6,396 nucleotides of DNA. It comes from an uncultured Fretibacterium sp. (GTDB lineage: Bacteria; Synergistota; Synergistia; Synergistales; Aminobacteriaceae). The notes under the pieces are model-generated. The model saw only the letters and a list, made by a program, of their open reading frames with translations. It ran no database searches and was not told the origin of the DNA. The stretch lies in contig NZ_CALHIQ010000063.1 in the NCBI RefSeq assembly GCF_938030725.1, positions 1-6,396 of the forward strand, written 5' to 3'. Of the stretch, positions 1 to 5,523 are shown one piece after another. Numbering within the stretch: the stretch's first letter is position 1; every line of letters starts with the position of its first letter. The translations under genes and the position numbers were made by a program.

Positions 1-1
1 C

Positions 2-2008
2 GTCCCCGGGGCGTATGCAGTCGTGTCGTCGACAAGTTCTATCTGGATATGGAACCACGACAAGTGGGAGGACACCGGCGCGACGCAGACCCAGGCGGGC
101 ATCCTGGACGCTCCGCACGACGGCAAGACCTATGGACGCAAGGACGGCGGCTGGGTGGAAGCCGGCGGCGGGACCGTGAACGAGGAACAGGTCACTAATA
201 TCATCAAGAACACCCAGCACAACGTCCTGAAAAGCATCCAGGGCGGGAAGGTGGAGGGCGGCCAGGTGACGGAGGCGTACCACCTCACCAAGGAGGAATG
301 GGAGAAGCTGCCGGTCCGGCCGTCGGTCATCTCCCCCGCCAACGGTGAGACCAACATCAACCAGGTCCCGCAGATCGTGGGGACCCCCTATGCCCATCCG
401 TACGACGTGGGGATGTACCAGAAACACATTCAGATCGCGACGACGAACGACTTCGCAGCGCCCATCTACGAGAAGGTGGAGTTCAGCGGGACGCCGGTGT
501 TCCAGGTCCCCTTGAAGCCGGATAACTCCCCCTACCTGACGCAGGACACGGTGTACTACGTCCGGATTCGGTACCAGGACCGCAAGGGCAGATGGTCGCA
601 CTGGAGCGCGCCGAGCATGTTCAAGACGATGGTACAGTTCCCGGCGGGTATCCTGGCCACACCGATCATGACGGCTCCCCAGGGCGAGGCCCCCGCCTTA
701 AGCCCCGTGCTTGGGATGTCATCCCCAAAGGTTCTGGCAGGGACGGGGAACTTCGATAAGGGGGACTGGCAAGTATCCACTGACAGCACGTTTGCGACGA
801 CCCTGTACAACGCGCAGGGCACGAACGACCTGACCTTTCACACAACGGCGGGGCTGAACCTGACGACGACGCTTGGGGTGGACTTCTTCGCACGAGGGCG
901 GCAGCGAACGACGGACGGAACCTATACTCCCTGGGCCGTCCCCGTGCGGTTCGGACTGCGGCCGGAGTATTCCGACCCGATCTTTGGCCTGCGGCGGATA
1001 TTTTCGAAGAAATACAACCGCCCCTTCGTGTACAACATCGACCCTGAGGGTAAGATCGTGAATATCTCTCGACGGTATTGGGATACTCATGCCCTCTATG
1101 CGTTCGCAAAGCAGAGCATTGTCATCTCGCCGGAAAGCCCGGATGTCAAAAGCGAGATGGCTTTTGTCCCCCCGTGTTGGGAGAAGTGTCGCGTCTACGA
1201 CAATGACGACGGGGATATGGTTATTGATCTCTGGTTCAGCGCAACAAGGCAGACTGGGGACGGCTGGTTTCTGGACCCTGCCTTCACAAGAAGTCCGAAC
1301 GGTTTTCTGCATGGAACGTGTCTGCCAATAGATCCATACGTTATGGTCAGCGGGGAACGGAAGTGGGTCTACTGTTCTACACCAGGAGTTGATGCAACGC
1401 ATACTGACCCTACCTACATTTTTAACTTGCGACAGCTCGATTCCAAATGGCATTATTGGAGCATATACGAAAGACGACTCCTTCTGGATTTGCTGACAGC
1501 CGAGAAAGCCAGCTTAAACACAGGGGGTGGCGCTTTTGGTTACGGAATTGGCAATACCACAACACACTCGATGTCATGGCGCGGTTTTTTCGGGTTCTTT
1601 AACGTCCAGAACAATGACGCGATGATTGTGGATGGACTGGAGTGGAGCGCCTCCTCAACGGAGATTATTGAAATACGGCTTAAGACCCCAGAGATGAATA
1701 ATCTGATATCCATCCCATGGGCGCTCCCCTATGATCGTACTACCAAGTACCCAGTTGACATTGAGCGAGGTGACAACCCATATCTAAATATTGACTTGGC
1801 GTTATTAGGGCTGGTAAAAACGGTACGCATCTCTTCCAGCGAAGACACGACAACCCCTTACGGAATGAGCCCAAAAATTTTGGTTGACGCCAAAACAGCA
1901 GACAGCAGGTACTGCACCCTCGTCAATGAGATGGGGTTATTCGGGCTTTGTCCTGGCTATGATGAAAGTAGCTATGTCACTTGTCGTATTTCCAAGTGGT
2001 TGGATTAA
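2..2008 (+). CDS. Phage tail fibre / receptor-binding structural protein (5'-partial)
   Basis: The frame is open to the left edge, so the gene probably starts outside the window. A GTG at 23 is the first candidate start inside it, but no convincing ribosome binding site precedes it. Residues below are numbered from that GTG (661 aa). Residues 1-95 carry a tail-protein linker with DGKTYGRKDGGWVEA and a QGGK...YHLTKEEW segment typical of phage tail proteins. Residues ~98-202 and ~208-312 look like two fibronectin-III-like beta modules; the first ends in a YYVRIRYQDRKGRWSHWSAP strand pattern. Residues ~345-545 resemble C-terminal domains of many gut-phage tail proteins: an ERRLLLDLLTAEKASLN helix, then a Gly-rich GIGN segment, then SWRGFFG...VDGLEW. 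By analogy to formylglycine-enzyme/C-type-lectin-like folds I infer a receptor-binding role. The DNA from ~1080 onward is more AT-rich and uses TTA, ATA and AAT codons. The lysis genes follow on the same strand. Confidence 0.8.
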   Translation, partial: VPGAYAVVSSTSSIWIWNHDKWEDTGATQTQAGILDAPHDGKTYGRKDGGWVEAGGGTVNEEQVTNIIKNTQHNVLKSIQGGKVEGGQVTEAYHLTKEEWEKLPVRPSVISPANGETNINQVPQIVGTPYAHPYDVGMYQKHIQIATTNDFAAPIYEKVEFSGTPVFQVPLKPDNSPYLTQDTVYYVRIRYQDRKGRWSHWSAPSMFKTMVQFPAGILATPIMTAPQGEAPALSPVLGMSSPKVLAGTGNFDKGDWQVSTDSTFATTLYNAQGTNDLTFHTTAGLNLTTTLGVDFFARGRQRTTDGTYTPWAVPVRFGLRPEYSDPIFGLRRIFSKKYNRPFVYNIDPEGKIVNISRRYWDTHALYAFAKQSIVISPESPDVKSEMAFVPPCWEKCRVYDNDDGDMVIDLWFSATRQTGDGWFLDPAFTRSPNGFLHGTCLPIDPYVMVSGERKWVYCSTPGVDATHTDPTYIFNLRQLDSKWHYWSIYERRLLLDLLTAEKASLNTGGGAFGYGIGNTTTHSMSWRGFFGFFNVQNNDAMIVDGLEWSASSTEIIEIRLKTPEMNNLISIPWALPYDRTTKYPVDIERGDNPYLNIDLALLGLVKTVRISSSEDTTTPYGMSPKILVDAKTADSRYCTLVNEMGLFGLCPGYDESSYVTCRISKWLD

Positions 2009-2030
2009 TGCCGAAGTTGATTGCACGCAA

Positions 2031-2062
2031 GGGTGGCCAGGTAATGGCCGCCCGATTCTTTT
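2031..2062 (+). terminator. Terminator-like hairpin between tail and lysis genes
   Basis: GGGTGGCCA (2031-2039) pairs with TGGCCGCCC (2045-2053), a 9-bp stem with one G-T pair and a 5-nt loop. It is followed by GATTCTTTT, a weak T-run. It lies in the 63-nt gap between the tail gene stop and the endolysin start, just before the endolysin ribosome binding site. It may be a leaky terminator or an mRNA processing/stability element rather than a full stop, because the late operon appears to continue. Confidence 0.4.
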
Positions 2063-2071
2063 AAGGAAGGG

Positions 2072-3031
2072 ATGACTGAAATGTGGCAGAAGATGAAGAC
2101 GTGGGTGCTGGAGCAGGTCGTTTGGGCGGAGAAGAACCTGAAGGGCAAGAGCGGCGCGGAGAAGCGCGCCGCGGTCGTGGCGAAGGTCGACGAGATGCTG
2201 GTTCTGCCCTGGTGGGCGGAGTGGGCCGACGGCTTTGTCATCGGCTGGACGGTGGACAAAATCTGTGAACGGCTGAACTGGCTGACGGATTGGAAGTTTG
2301 ACGACGTGGACCTGACCCCAGAACGCACCGAGGCGCTGACGGCGGTCATGGACGCGCCCCTCGTCGAGGTAAAGGCCGCTGCCGGAGAAGCGAAATCCCT
2401 GGACGAGCGCCTGGCAGCGCTGGCCGAGCAATACGGGCTTGAACAGGAGAAGCCAGCCCCGACGCCCAAGGACGACTTCAAGTTGTCCATCGCCTTCTCG
2501 CTCAAGTGGGAGGGAGGTAAGAACTTCGACGACGTGAATGGCGTTCCTGTCCTAAAAGCCTACGCCAAGAATGACAAGGGCGGCCCAACGGCGTTCGGCA
2601 TCACCATCCCAACCCTGAAGTGCGCTCATGCTGCTGGGATAGTAAAGCATGACGATATCTGTAAGCTGACGCAGAACGAGGCAAAGGCGATCTACCGCAG
2701 AAACTTCTGGGACCGCTACGGCTGGGGCGAGCTGCGCTGGCCTGTGTCGCTGTGCTGCCTGGACGTCAGCATTAATCACGGCGGGTTCGCCTGGATTCTC
2801 CAGCGAGCGTGCAAAGCTCTCGGGGTGGACCTGGCGATCGACGGGAAGTTTGGGCCTCGCACCTTCGCGGCGCTGAAAAGCCTGGAGCCAAAGACCCTGG
2901 CGGCGGAGATCGTGAAGCAGCGCAAGGTGTACTACGAGAAGATCATTGCCAATGACCCCAAACAGAAGGTACACTGGGAGGGGTGGATGAACCGCTTGAG
3001 GGATATGGCCCGCACCGCGGGGGTGGAATGA
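2072..3031 (+). CDS. Phage endolysin, GH108 muramidase with peptidoglycan-binding domain and N-terminal extension
   Basis: This 319-aa protein should cleave peptidoglycan glycan strands to release phage. The GH108 domain runs from about residue 136 to 240: KWEGG (E147 is the likely catalytic acid), NDKGGPTAFGIT (168-178), the FWDRYGW segment (212-218) and DVSINHGG (231-238). Residues ~242-315 match a phage peptidoglycan-binding domain (LQRACKALGV, DGKFGPRTFAAL). GH108 lysins are usually near 170-200 aa. Here a ~130-residue N-terminal extension precedes the enzyme, with an AEKRAAVVAKVDEM helix and a GWTVDKICERLN segment that resembles small stand-alone proteins of phage lysis modules. No signal peptide or membrane anchor is seen, so export should depend on a holin. 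AAGGAAGG at 2063-2070 sits very close to ATG 2072; ATG 2081 (three codons later) is an equally possible start. The stop overlaps the next gene. Confidence 0.88.
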   Translation: MTEMWQKMKTWVLEQVVWAEKNLKGKSGAEKRAAVVAKVDEMLVLPWWAEWADGFVIGWTVDKICERLNWLTDWKFDDVDLTPERTEALTAVMDAPLVEVKAAAGEAKSLDERLAALAEQYGLEQEKPAPTPKDDFKLSIAFSLKWEGGKNFDDVNGVPVLKAYAKNDKGGPTAFGITIPTLKCAHAAGIVKHDDICKLTQNEAKAIYRRNFWDRYGWGELRWPVSLCCLDVSINHGGFAWILQRACKALGVDLAIDGKFGPRTFAALKSLEPKTLAAEIVKQRKVYYEKIIANDPKQKVHWEGWMNRLRDMARTAGVE

Positions 3032-3363
3032 TGGACGAGAGTAAGCTTTGGGATGTAGCGCAGGTATTGGAGCGGACTGTGACGAGACAGGACAGCATCG
3101 TGAAGTTGTTGGATAGATTGCAGACCAAACTTGAATCTATTGAGAAACACGACAGCCTCCAGGAGGAGCGGATGGCGCAGATGCAGGAGGCCATCGTCAC
3201 CCTGACTGAATCCGTGCAGCGGGTGAACGACGCCTCGCATCGACTGCGACACATCGCGCTGGGGTTCGTGGTCCTACTGGGGGCCCTGGCCGTTCTGACC
3301 GGCGTGCTGGGGTGGGATATCCTGCCGAAGTTTTTGAAGGCCGGAATCGCGACGCTGATGTAG
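3028..3363 (+). CDS. Small coiled-coil plus transmembrane lysis-module protein (holin/XhlA-like)
   Basis: A 111-aa protein whose start overlaps the endolysin stop in an ATGA arrangement, so the two are probably translationally coupled. A second ATG at 3031 is also possible and better spaced from the GGGGGTGG at 3019-3026. Residues ~5-70 form a charged heptad-rich helix (VKLLDRLQTKLESIEKHDSL...), likely a coiled coil. Residues ~76-96 are one hydrophobic segment (IALGFVVLLGALAVLTGVLGW), followed by a short amphipathic tail. An N-terminal coiled coil with one C-terminal membrane helix next to an endolysin is the layout of XhlA-type lysis proteins, which act with holins at the membrane. The family assignment is inference from architecture and position. 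Other options are a membrane-anchored accessory protein or a spanin-like factor. It is the last phage gene before the terminator. Confidence 0.72.
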   Translation: MMDESKLWDVAQVLERTVTRQDSIVKLLDRLQTKLESIEKHDSLQEERMAQMQEAIVTLTESVQRVNDASHRLRHIALGFVVLLGALAVLTGVLGWDILPKFLKAGIATLM

Positions 3364-3365
3364 AA

Positions 3366-3395
3366 CGGGGCCCTTCGGGGCCCCGCTATTTTTTT
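3366..3395 (+). terminator. Strong intrinsic terminator of phage late operon (UUCG loop)
   Basis: CGGGGCCC (3366-3373), loop TTCG (3374-3377), GGGCCCCG (3378-3385), then a run of seven T at 3389-3395. The 8-bp perfect GC stem closed by a C(UUCG)G tetraloop is a very stable terminator. It begins 3 nt after the stop of the last lysis gene. Confidence 0.95.
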
Positions 3396-3410
3396 GTCAG
3401 CAAGAGAAGA

Positions 3411-3434
3411 AAAACCGTACCTAAAACCGTGCCT
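3411..3434 (+). repeat. Two tandem 12-bp repeats beside the attachment site
   Basis: AAAACCGTACCT (3411-3422) is followed directly by AAAACCGTGCCT (3423-3434), identical at 11 of 12 positions. A partly palindromic CTAAGG-GCGA-CCTTAAG segment follows at 3433-3449. Short direct repeats about 60-80 bp from an att core are typical of arm-type binding sites of phage tyrosine integrases. That role is inferred from position only. Confidence 0.55.
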
Positions 3435-3481
3435 AAGGGCGACCTTAAGTATCTATAAATTATTTTATGAAGTTGGTTTAT

Positions 3482-3512
3482 GGGTTCTAGTCGAACCCCG
3501 TTGTCCGCTCCA
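3482..3512 (+). other. Prophage attachment site (attR-like) containing the 3' end of a tRNA-Gly
   Basis: Positions 3491-3512 read as the end of a tRNA: T-loop TCGAAC (3491-3496), T-stem 3' strand CCCGT (3497-3501), acceptor strand TGTCCGC (3502-3508), discriminator T and CCA (3509-3512). A U73 discriminator with an acceptor ending in CCGC fits tRNA-Gly. The 5' strand of the T-stem and all the rest of the tRNA are missing upstream, so this is a fragment, not a gene. GGGTTC (3482-3487) and GAACCC (3493-3498) form an inverted repeat around TAGTC, like the paired core sites of a tyrosine integrase. It lies directly after the phage lysis operon. I infer the phage-chromosome junction here, with the intact tRNA at the other prophage end. 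Confidence 0.75.
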
Positions 3513-3543
3513 GCAGATCATCCGGCTCAGTCCGGTTACACTT

Positions 3544-3570
3544 AAAACCCCGCTCAAAAGCGGGGTTTTT
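3544..3570 (+). terminator. Intrinsic terminator, probably of the original tRNA-Gly transcript
   Basis: AAAACCCCGCT (3544-3554), loop CAAA, AGCGGGGTTTT (3559-3569), ending in five T (3566-3570). The 11-bp stem is perfect and flanked by A-run and T-run, so it could work in both directions. It sits 32 nt after the tRNA CCA end, where a tRNA terminator would be expected. Confidence 0.9.
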
Positions 3571-3645
3571 GCGTTTTGACCCTTCGGGCCTCGCGACGTC
3601 CGGGCCGTCGTTCCTCCATCACCTGTCCTTGCCCTGTCGGGCCTC
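3571..3645. other. Short intergenic stretch without recognised content
   Basis: The stretch without protein genes spans 3364-3779. Its parts are the phage terminator, the 12-bp repeats, an AT-rich segment (3447-3480), the att/tRNA fragment, the host terminator, this GC-rich piece, then a promoter and leader. I see no gene or clear structure in 3571-3645. Small reading frames crossing it look like chance. Confidence 0.6.
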
Positions 3646-3673
3646 TTGACAGCGAAACGCCTTTCGATACGAT
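3646..3673 (+). promoter_or_regulatory. Sigma-70-type promoter for hutD-ftcD
   Basis: A perfect -35 TTGACA (3646-3651) is followed after 16 nt by TACGAT (3668-3673), a 4/6 match to the -10 consensus that keeps the key TA...AT. Transcription would start near 3680 and give a leader of about 100 nt before hutD. No operator is obvious. Confidence 0.75.
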
Positions 3674-3679
3674 AGACGT

Positions 3680-3779
3680 AACCCAAACAGAGGGGGAGGA
3701 CTGTCCGGCGCATGGGGGCCGGCTGCCTTGTGGCAGCGGGCGGGAGTTTTTAGCCAGAAAGTTCTGAGGGCATCGTGAA
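3680..3779 (+). promoter_or_regulatory. hutD-ftcD mRNA leader with hairpin and possible 13-codon ORF
   Basis: The leader holds a ribosome-binding-like AGGGGGAGGA (3691-3700) and, 11 nt on, an ATG (3712) opening a 13-codon frame, MGAGCLVAAGGSF, stop at 3751-3753. A hairpin GCTGCC-TTGT-GGCAGC (3722-3737) lies within it, followed 9 nt later by five T. The GGAGGACTGT at 3695-3704 recurs at the ftcD ribosome binding site. It could be a leader peptide or attenuator. It matches no riboswitch class I recognise, and it contains no His codons. Confidence 0.35.
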
Positions 3780-4403
3780 ATGAGCATCGTAAGAGTTTTT
3801 CATTCTTCGGACTACCGCGTGACGGACTGGAGCGGGGGGCGGACGACGGAGCTGGCCATCGCCCCGGAGGGTAGCCTCTACGCCGAGCGGAAGTTTCTGT
3901 GGCGCTTCAGCACCGCCACGGCAGAGGTGGAGGAGAGCACCTACACCAGCCTGCCGGACTACGACCGCGTGATCCTCTCCCTGCGGGGCCTGCTGCGCCT
4001 CTCCCACGACGACGCGACCTGGCGGGACTTCGCGGAGTTCGAGCCCTACGCCTTCGACGGCGGCGTCACCACGCAGGCCAGGGGGAAGGTCGTGGACCTG
4101 AACCTGATGCTACGGAAGGGGCGGTGCGTCGGGACGATGATCCCCATCACGGGCGGCTCCGGTCTGAGGATGGACGTGACGGCGGCGCTGGCCGCCGCGC
4201 TGCTGGGAGCGGAGGAGCTGCTCATCTTCTGCTTCGAGGGGGCGGCGGAGGCTGTAAGCGGGGAAGAGGCCTGGCCTCTGGAGGCGGGAGACACGCTGCA
4301 CGTCTCGAACCTCGGCGGGGAGGCGTGGAGCGTCAGGGCGACTGAGAGGCTCAGGGCCGCGGCGGCGGCGGTCCGGTACGAGGGGCGCCGTGCAGAAAAT
4401 TAA
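3780..4403 (+). CDS. hutD: HutD family protein (histidine-utilisation associated)
   Basis: This 207-aa protein fits the usual ~180-210 aa length of HutD, a cupin-like cytoplasmic family found in histidine-utilisation (hut) clusters. Its biochemical role is unsettled; in Pseudomonas it has been proposed to limit hut expression. Family signatures are visible in order: DWSGGRTTELAIAP (16-29, the family's W-GGGTT-E region), FLWRFSTATAEVEESTYTSL (39-58), the YDRVILSLRGLLRLSH strand (61-76), AFDGG (91-95) and a KVVDLNLMLRKG motif (103-114). The C-terminal ~70 residues are Ala/Glu-rich and end in a second cupin-like segment (LEAGDTLHVSN). GAGGG at 3766-3770 lies 9 nt before ATG 3780. It is the first gene behind the 3646 promoter, and its stop TAA overlaps the ribosome binding site of ftcD, so the two genes are cotranscribed. 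The assignment by motif is firm; the function is inferred from the family and the neighbour. Confidence 0.88.
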   Translation: MSIVRVFHSSDYRVTDWSGGRTTELAIAPEGSLYAERKFLWRFSTATAEVEESTYTSLPDYDRVILSLRGLLRLSHDDATWRDFAEFEPYAFDGGVTTQARGKVVDLNLMLRKGRCVGTMIPITGGSGLRMDVTAALAAALLGAEELLIFCFEGAAEAVSGEEAWPLEAGDTLHVSNLGGEAWSVRATERLRAAAAAVRYEGRRAEN

Positions 4404-4410
4404 AGGAGGA
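4402..4410 (+). promoter_or_regulatory. Ribosome binding site that sets the ftcD start
   Basis: AAAGGAGGA overlaps the hutD stop codon and lies 7 nt before ATG 4417 (measured from AGGAGG). It makes 4417 the start, not the in-frame GTG at 4390, which lies upstream of this site inside hutD. Confidence 0.9.
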
Positions 4411-4416
4411 CTGTAC

Positions 4417-5331
4417 ATGAAGCAGCTTATCGAGTGTGTGCCAAACTACAGCGAGGGACGGGACGCGGGGAAGATCGAGCAGATCGTGGACTCTTTCCGC
4501 GGCAAGGCAGGCGTGCGCCTGCTGGACTACCAGACGGACCCAAACCACAACCGACTGGTCGTGACGGTGATTGGTGAGCCCGAACCCCTGAAGGAGGCCG
4601 TTCTGGCGTCCTTCGGCAAGGCTGTCGAGCTCATCGACCTGACGAAGCACGAGGGCCAGCACCCGCGGATGGGGGCCGTGGACGTGGTCCCCTTCATCCC
4701 CTGCCGCGGCACGACGGTCGAGGACGCGGATCGTCTGGCGAAGGAGGTGGGTGAGGCCGTGGGGTCCCGCTACCAGATCCCCGTCTTTCTCTACGAGGAC
4801 TCCGCCACCGCGCCGCACCGCCAGAACCTGGCCTCCATCCGCAAGGGGCAGTTCGAGGGCATGGCTGAGAAGCTGAAGGACACGGCGATGTGGACGCCGG
4901 ACTACGGCCCCGCGGGGCGGGTACACCCCACGGCGGGCGTGGTGGCGGTCGGCGCCCGGATGCCCCTCGTGGCGTTCAACATCAACCTGAGCACGCCGAA
5001 CCTGGAGATCGCGGACAAGATCGCCAAGCGAGTCCGCAACCTCAGCGGCGGTTATCGCTTCATCAAGGCCATCGGCGTGGACCTGAGCGACAGGAAGATG
5101 GCGCAGGTGTCGATGAACCTGGTGAACTATCAGAAGACGGCGGTGTACCGCGCCTTTGAGGCCGTGAAGATGGAGGCCCGGCGCTACGGCGTCAGCGTCG
5201 TGGAGAGCGAGGTCGTCGGGCTTTTGCCCATGGAGGCCCTGATCGACTGCGCGGAGTACTACCTGCAGATTTCGGACGACTTCGACCCCGCAAAGCAGAT
5301 CATGGAGAACCGCCTGCTGGAGGAGGAGTAG
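4417..5331 (+). CDS. ftcD: Glutamate formimidoyltransferase
   Basis: The 304-aa protein matches the stand-alone formiminotransferase domain (EC 2.1.2.5). It moves the formimino group of N-formimino-L-glutamate to tetrahydrofolate, giving glutamate and 5-formimino-THF, a late step of histidine degradation in the cytoplasm. Visible signatures: ECVPNYSEGRD at the N-terminus, DPNHNRLVVTVIGEP (41-55), and HEGQHPRMGAVDVVPFIP (78-95), where H82 corresponds in position to the catalytic His82 of the mammalian enzyme. Further on are FLYEDSA (124-130) and the GPAGRVHPTAGVVAVGAR segment (164-181) with the FNINLSTP strand (187-194). It ends at about 300 residues with no fused cyclodeaminase domain, so 5-formimino-THF cyclodeaminase must be a separate protein. 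It follows hutD by 13 nt, forming an operon. The other hut genes (hutH, hutU, hutI) are not in the window. Confidence 0.97.
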   Translation: MKQLIECVPNYSEGRDAGKIEQIVDSFRGKAGVRLLDYQTDPNHNRLVVTVIGEPEPLKEAVLASFGKAVELIDLTKHEGQHPRMGAVDVVPFIPCRGTTVEDADRLAKEVGEAVGSRYQIPVFLYEDSATAPHRQNLASIRKGQFEGMAEKLKDTAMWTPDYGPAGRVHPTAGVVAVGARMPLVAFNINLSTPNLEIADKIAKRVRNLSGGYRFIKAIGVDLSDRKMAQVSMNLVNYQKTAVYRAFEAVKMEARRYGVSVVESEVVGLLPMEALIDCAEYYLQISDDFDPAKQIMENRLLEEE

Positions 5332-5340
5332 GCCTTTTTT
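5312..5340 (+). terminator. Terminator candidate overlapping the ftcD stop codon
   Basis: GCCTGCT (5312-5318) pairs with AGTAGGC (5327-5333), 7 bp with one G-T, around an 8-nt loop, followed by six T (5335-5340). The stem includes the last codons and the TAG of ftcD. It is weaker than the phage terminator but in the right place. Confidence 0.55.
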
Positions 5341-5429
5341 GAGGGCGCGCGTCGGCGTGACCTCTTTTGCCGCGCGTTCGTGGCGAGGGAATCGTCCTCC
5401 GAGGCCCCGTCGAACGGGAAGCGACGCAT

Positions 5430-5475
5430 AGGCACTGTATCCAGCCCAAAGGTTGGGTGCGGTGCCTTTGTTTTT
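5430..5475 (+). terminator. Second hairpin/terminator candidate downstream of ftcD
   Basis: AGGCAC (5430-5435) pairs with GTGCCT (5462-5467), and inside it CCCAA (5445-5449) pairs with TTGGG (5453-5457) across a 3-nt loop. TTTGTTTTT (5467-5475) follows. On the minus strand there is no T-run, so it would act on plus-strand transcripts. It ends read-through about 100 nt after ftcD. The rest of the 5341-5523 gap shows only a 6-bp hairpin TCGGCG-CCA-CGCCGA (5481-5495). Confidence 0.55.
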
Positions 5476-5523
5476 GCACGTCGGCGCCACGCCGAGAAAT
5501 GCGGGACAGCGCGAAGGGCCGGG

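Noticed and set aside
719..1453. Minus-strand open frame (244 codons) inside the tail gene
   Set aside because: It is a shadow of the tail coding sequence with no recognisable domain, Arg/Pro-rich composition and no start signals.
1080..2008. Diversity-generating retroelement variable region
   Set aside because: The domain fold may be lectin-like, but no template repeat, reverse transcriptase or accessory gene is visible in the window, so I do not call it.
1884..2075. Plus-strand frame overlapping the tail C-terminus and ending at the endolysin start
   Set aside because: The ATGA-like junction is tempting, but most of it overlaps the tail gene in another frame, has no ribosome binding site and resembles no family.
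3440..3512. Complete tRNA gene
   Set aside because: Only the T-loop and later portions are present. No matching 5' acceptor strand (GCGGACA), D-arm or anticodon arm exists upstream.
3394..3767. Short plus-strand frames at 3394-3579 and 3576-3767
   Set aside because: They cross the att site, two terminators and the hutD promoter and look like chance frames.
4351..5490. Long minus-strand open frame (379 codons) across ftcD
   Set aside because: It is antisense to a clearly recognised enzyme in GC-rich DNA, has low-complexity composition and no recognisable domain. The plus-strand FtcD assignment is certain.
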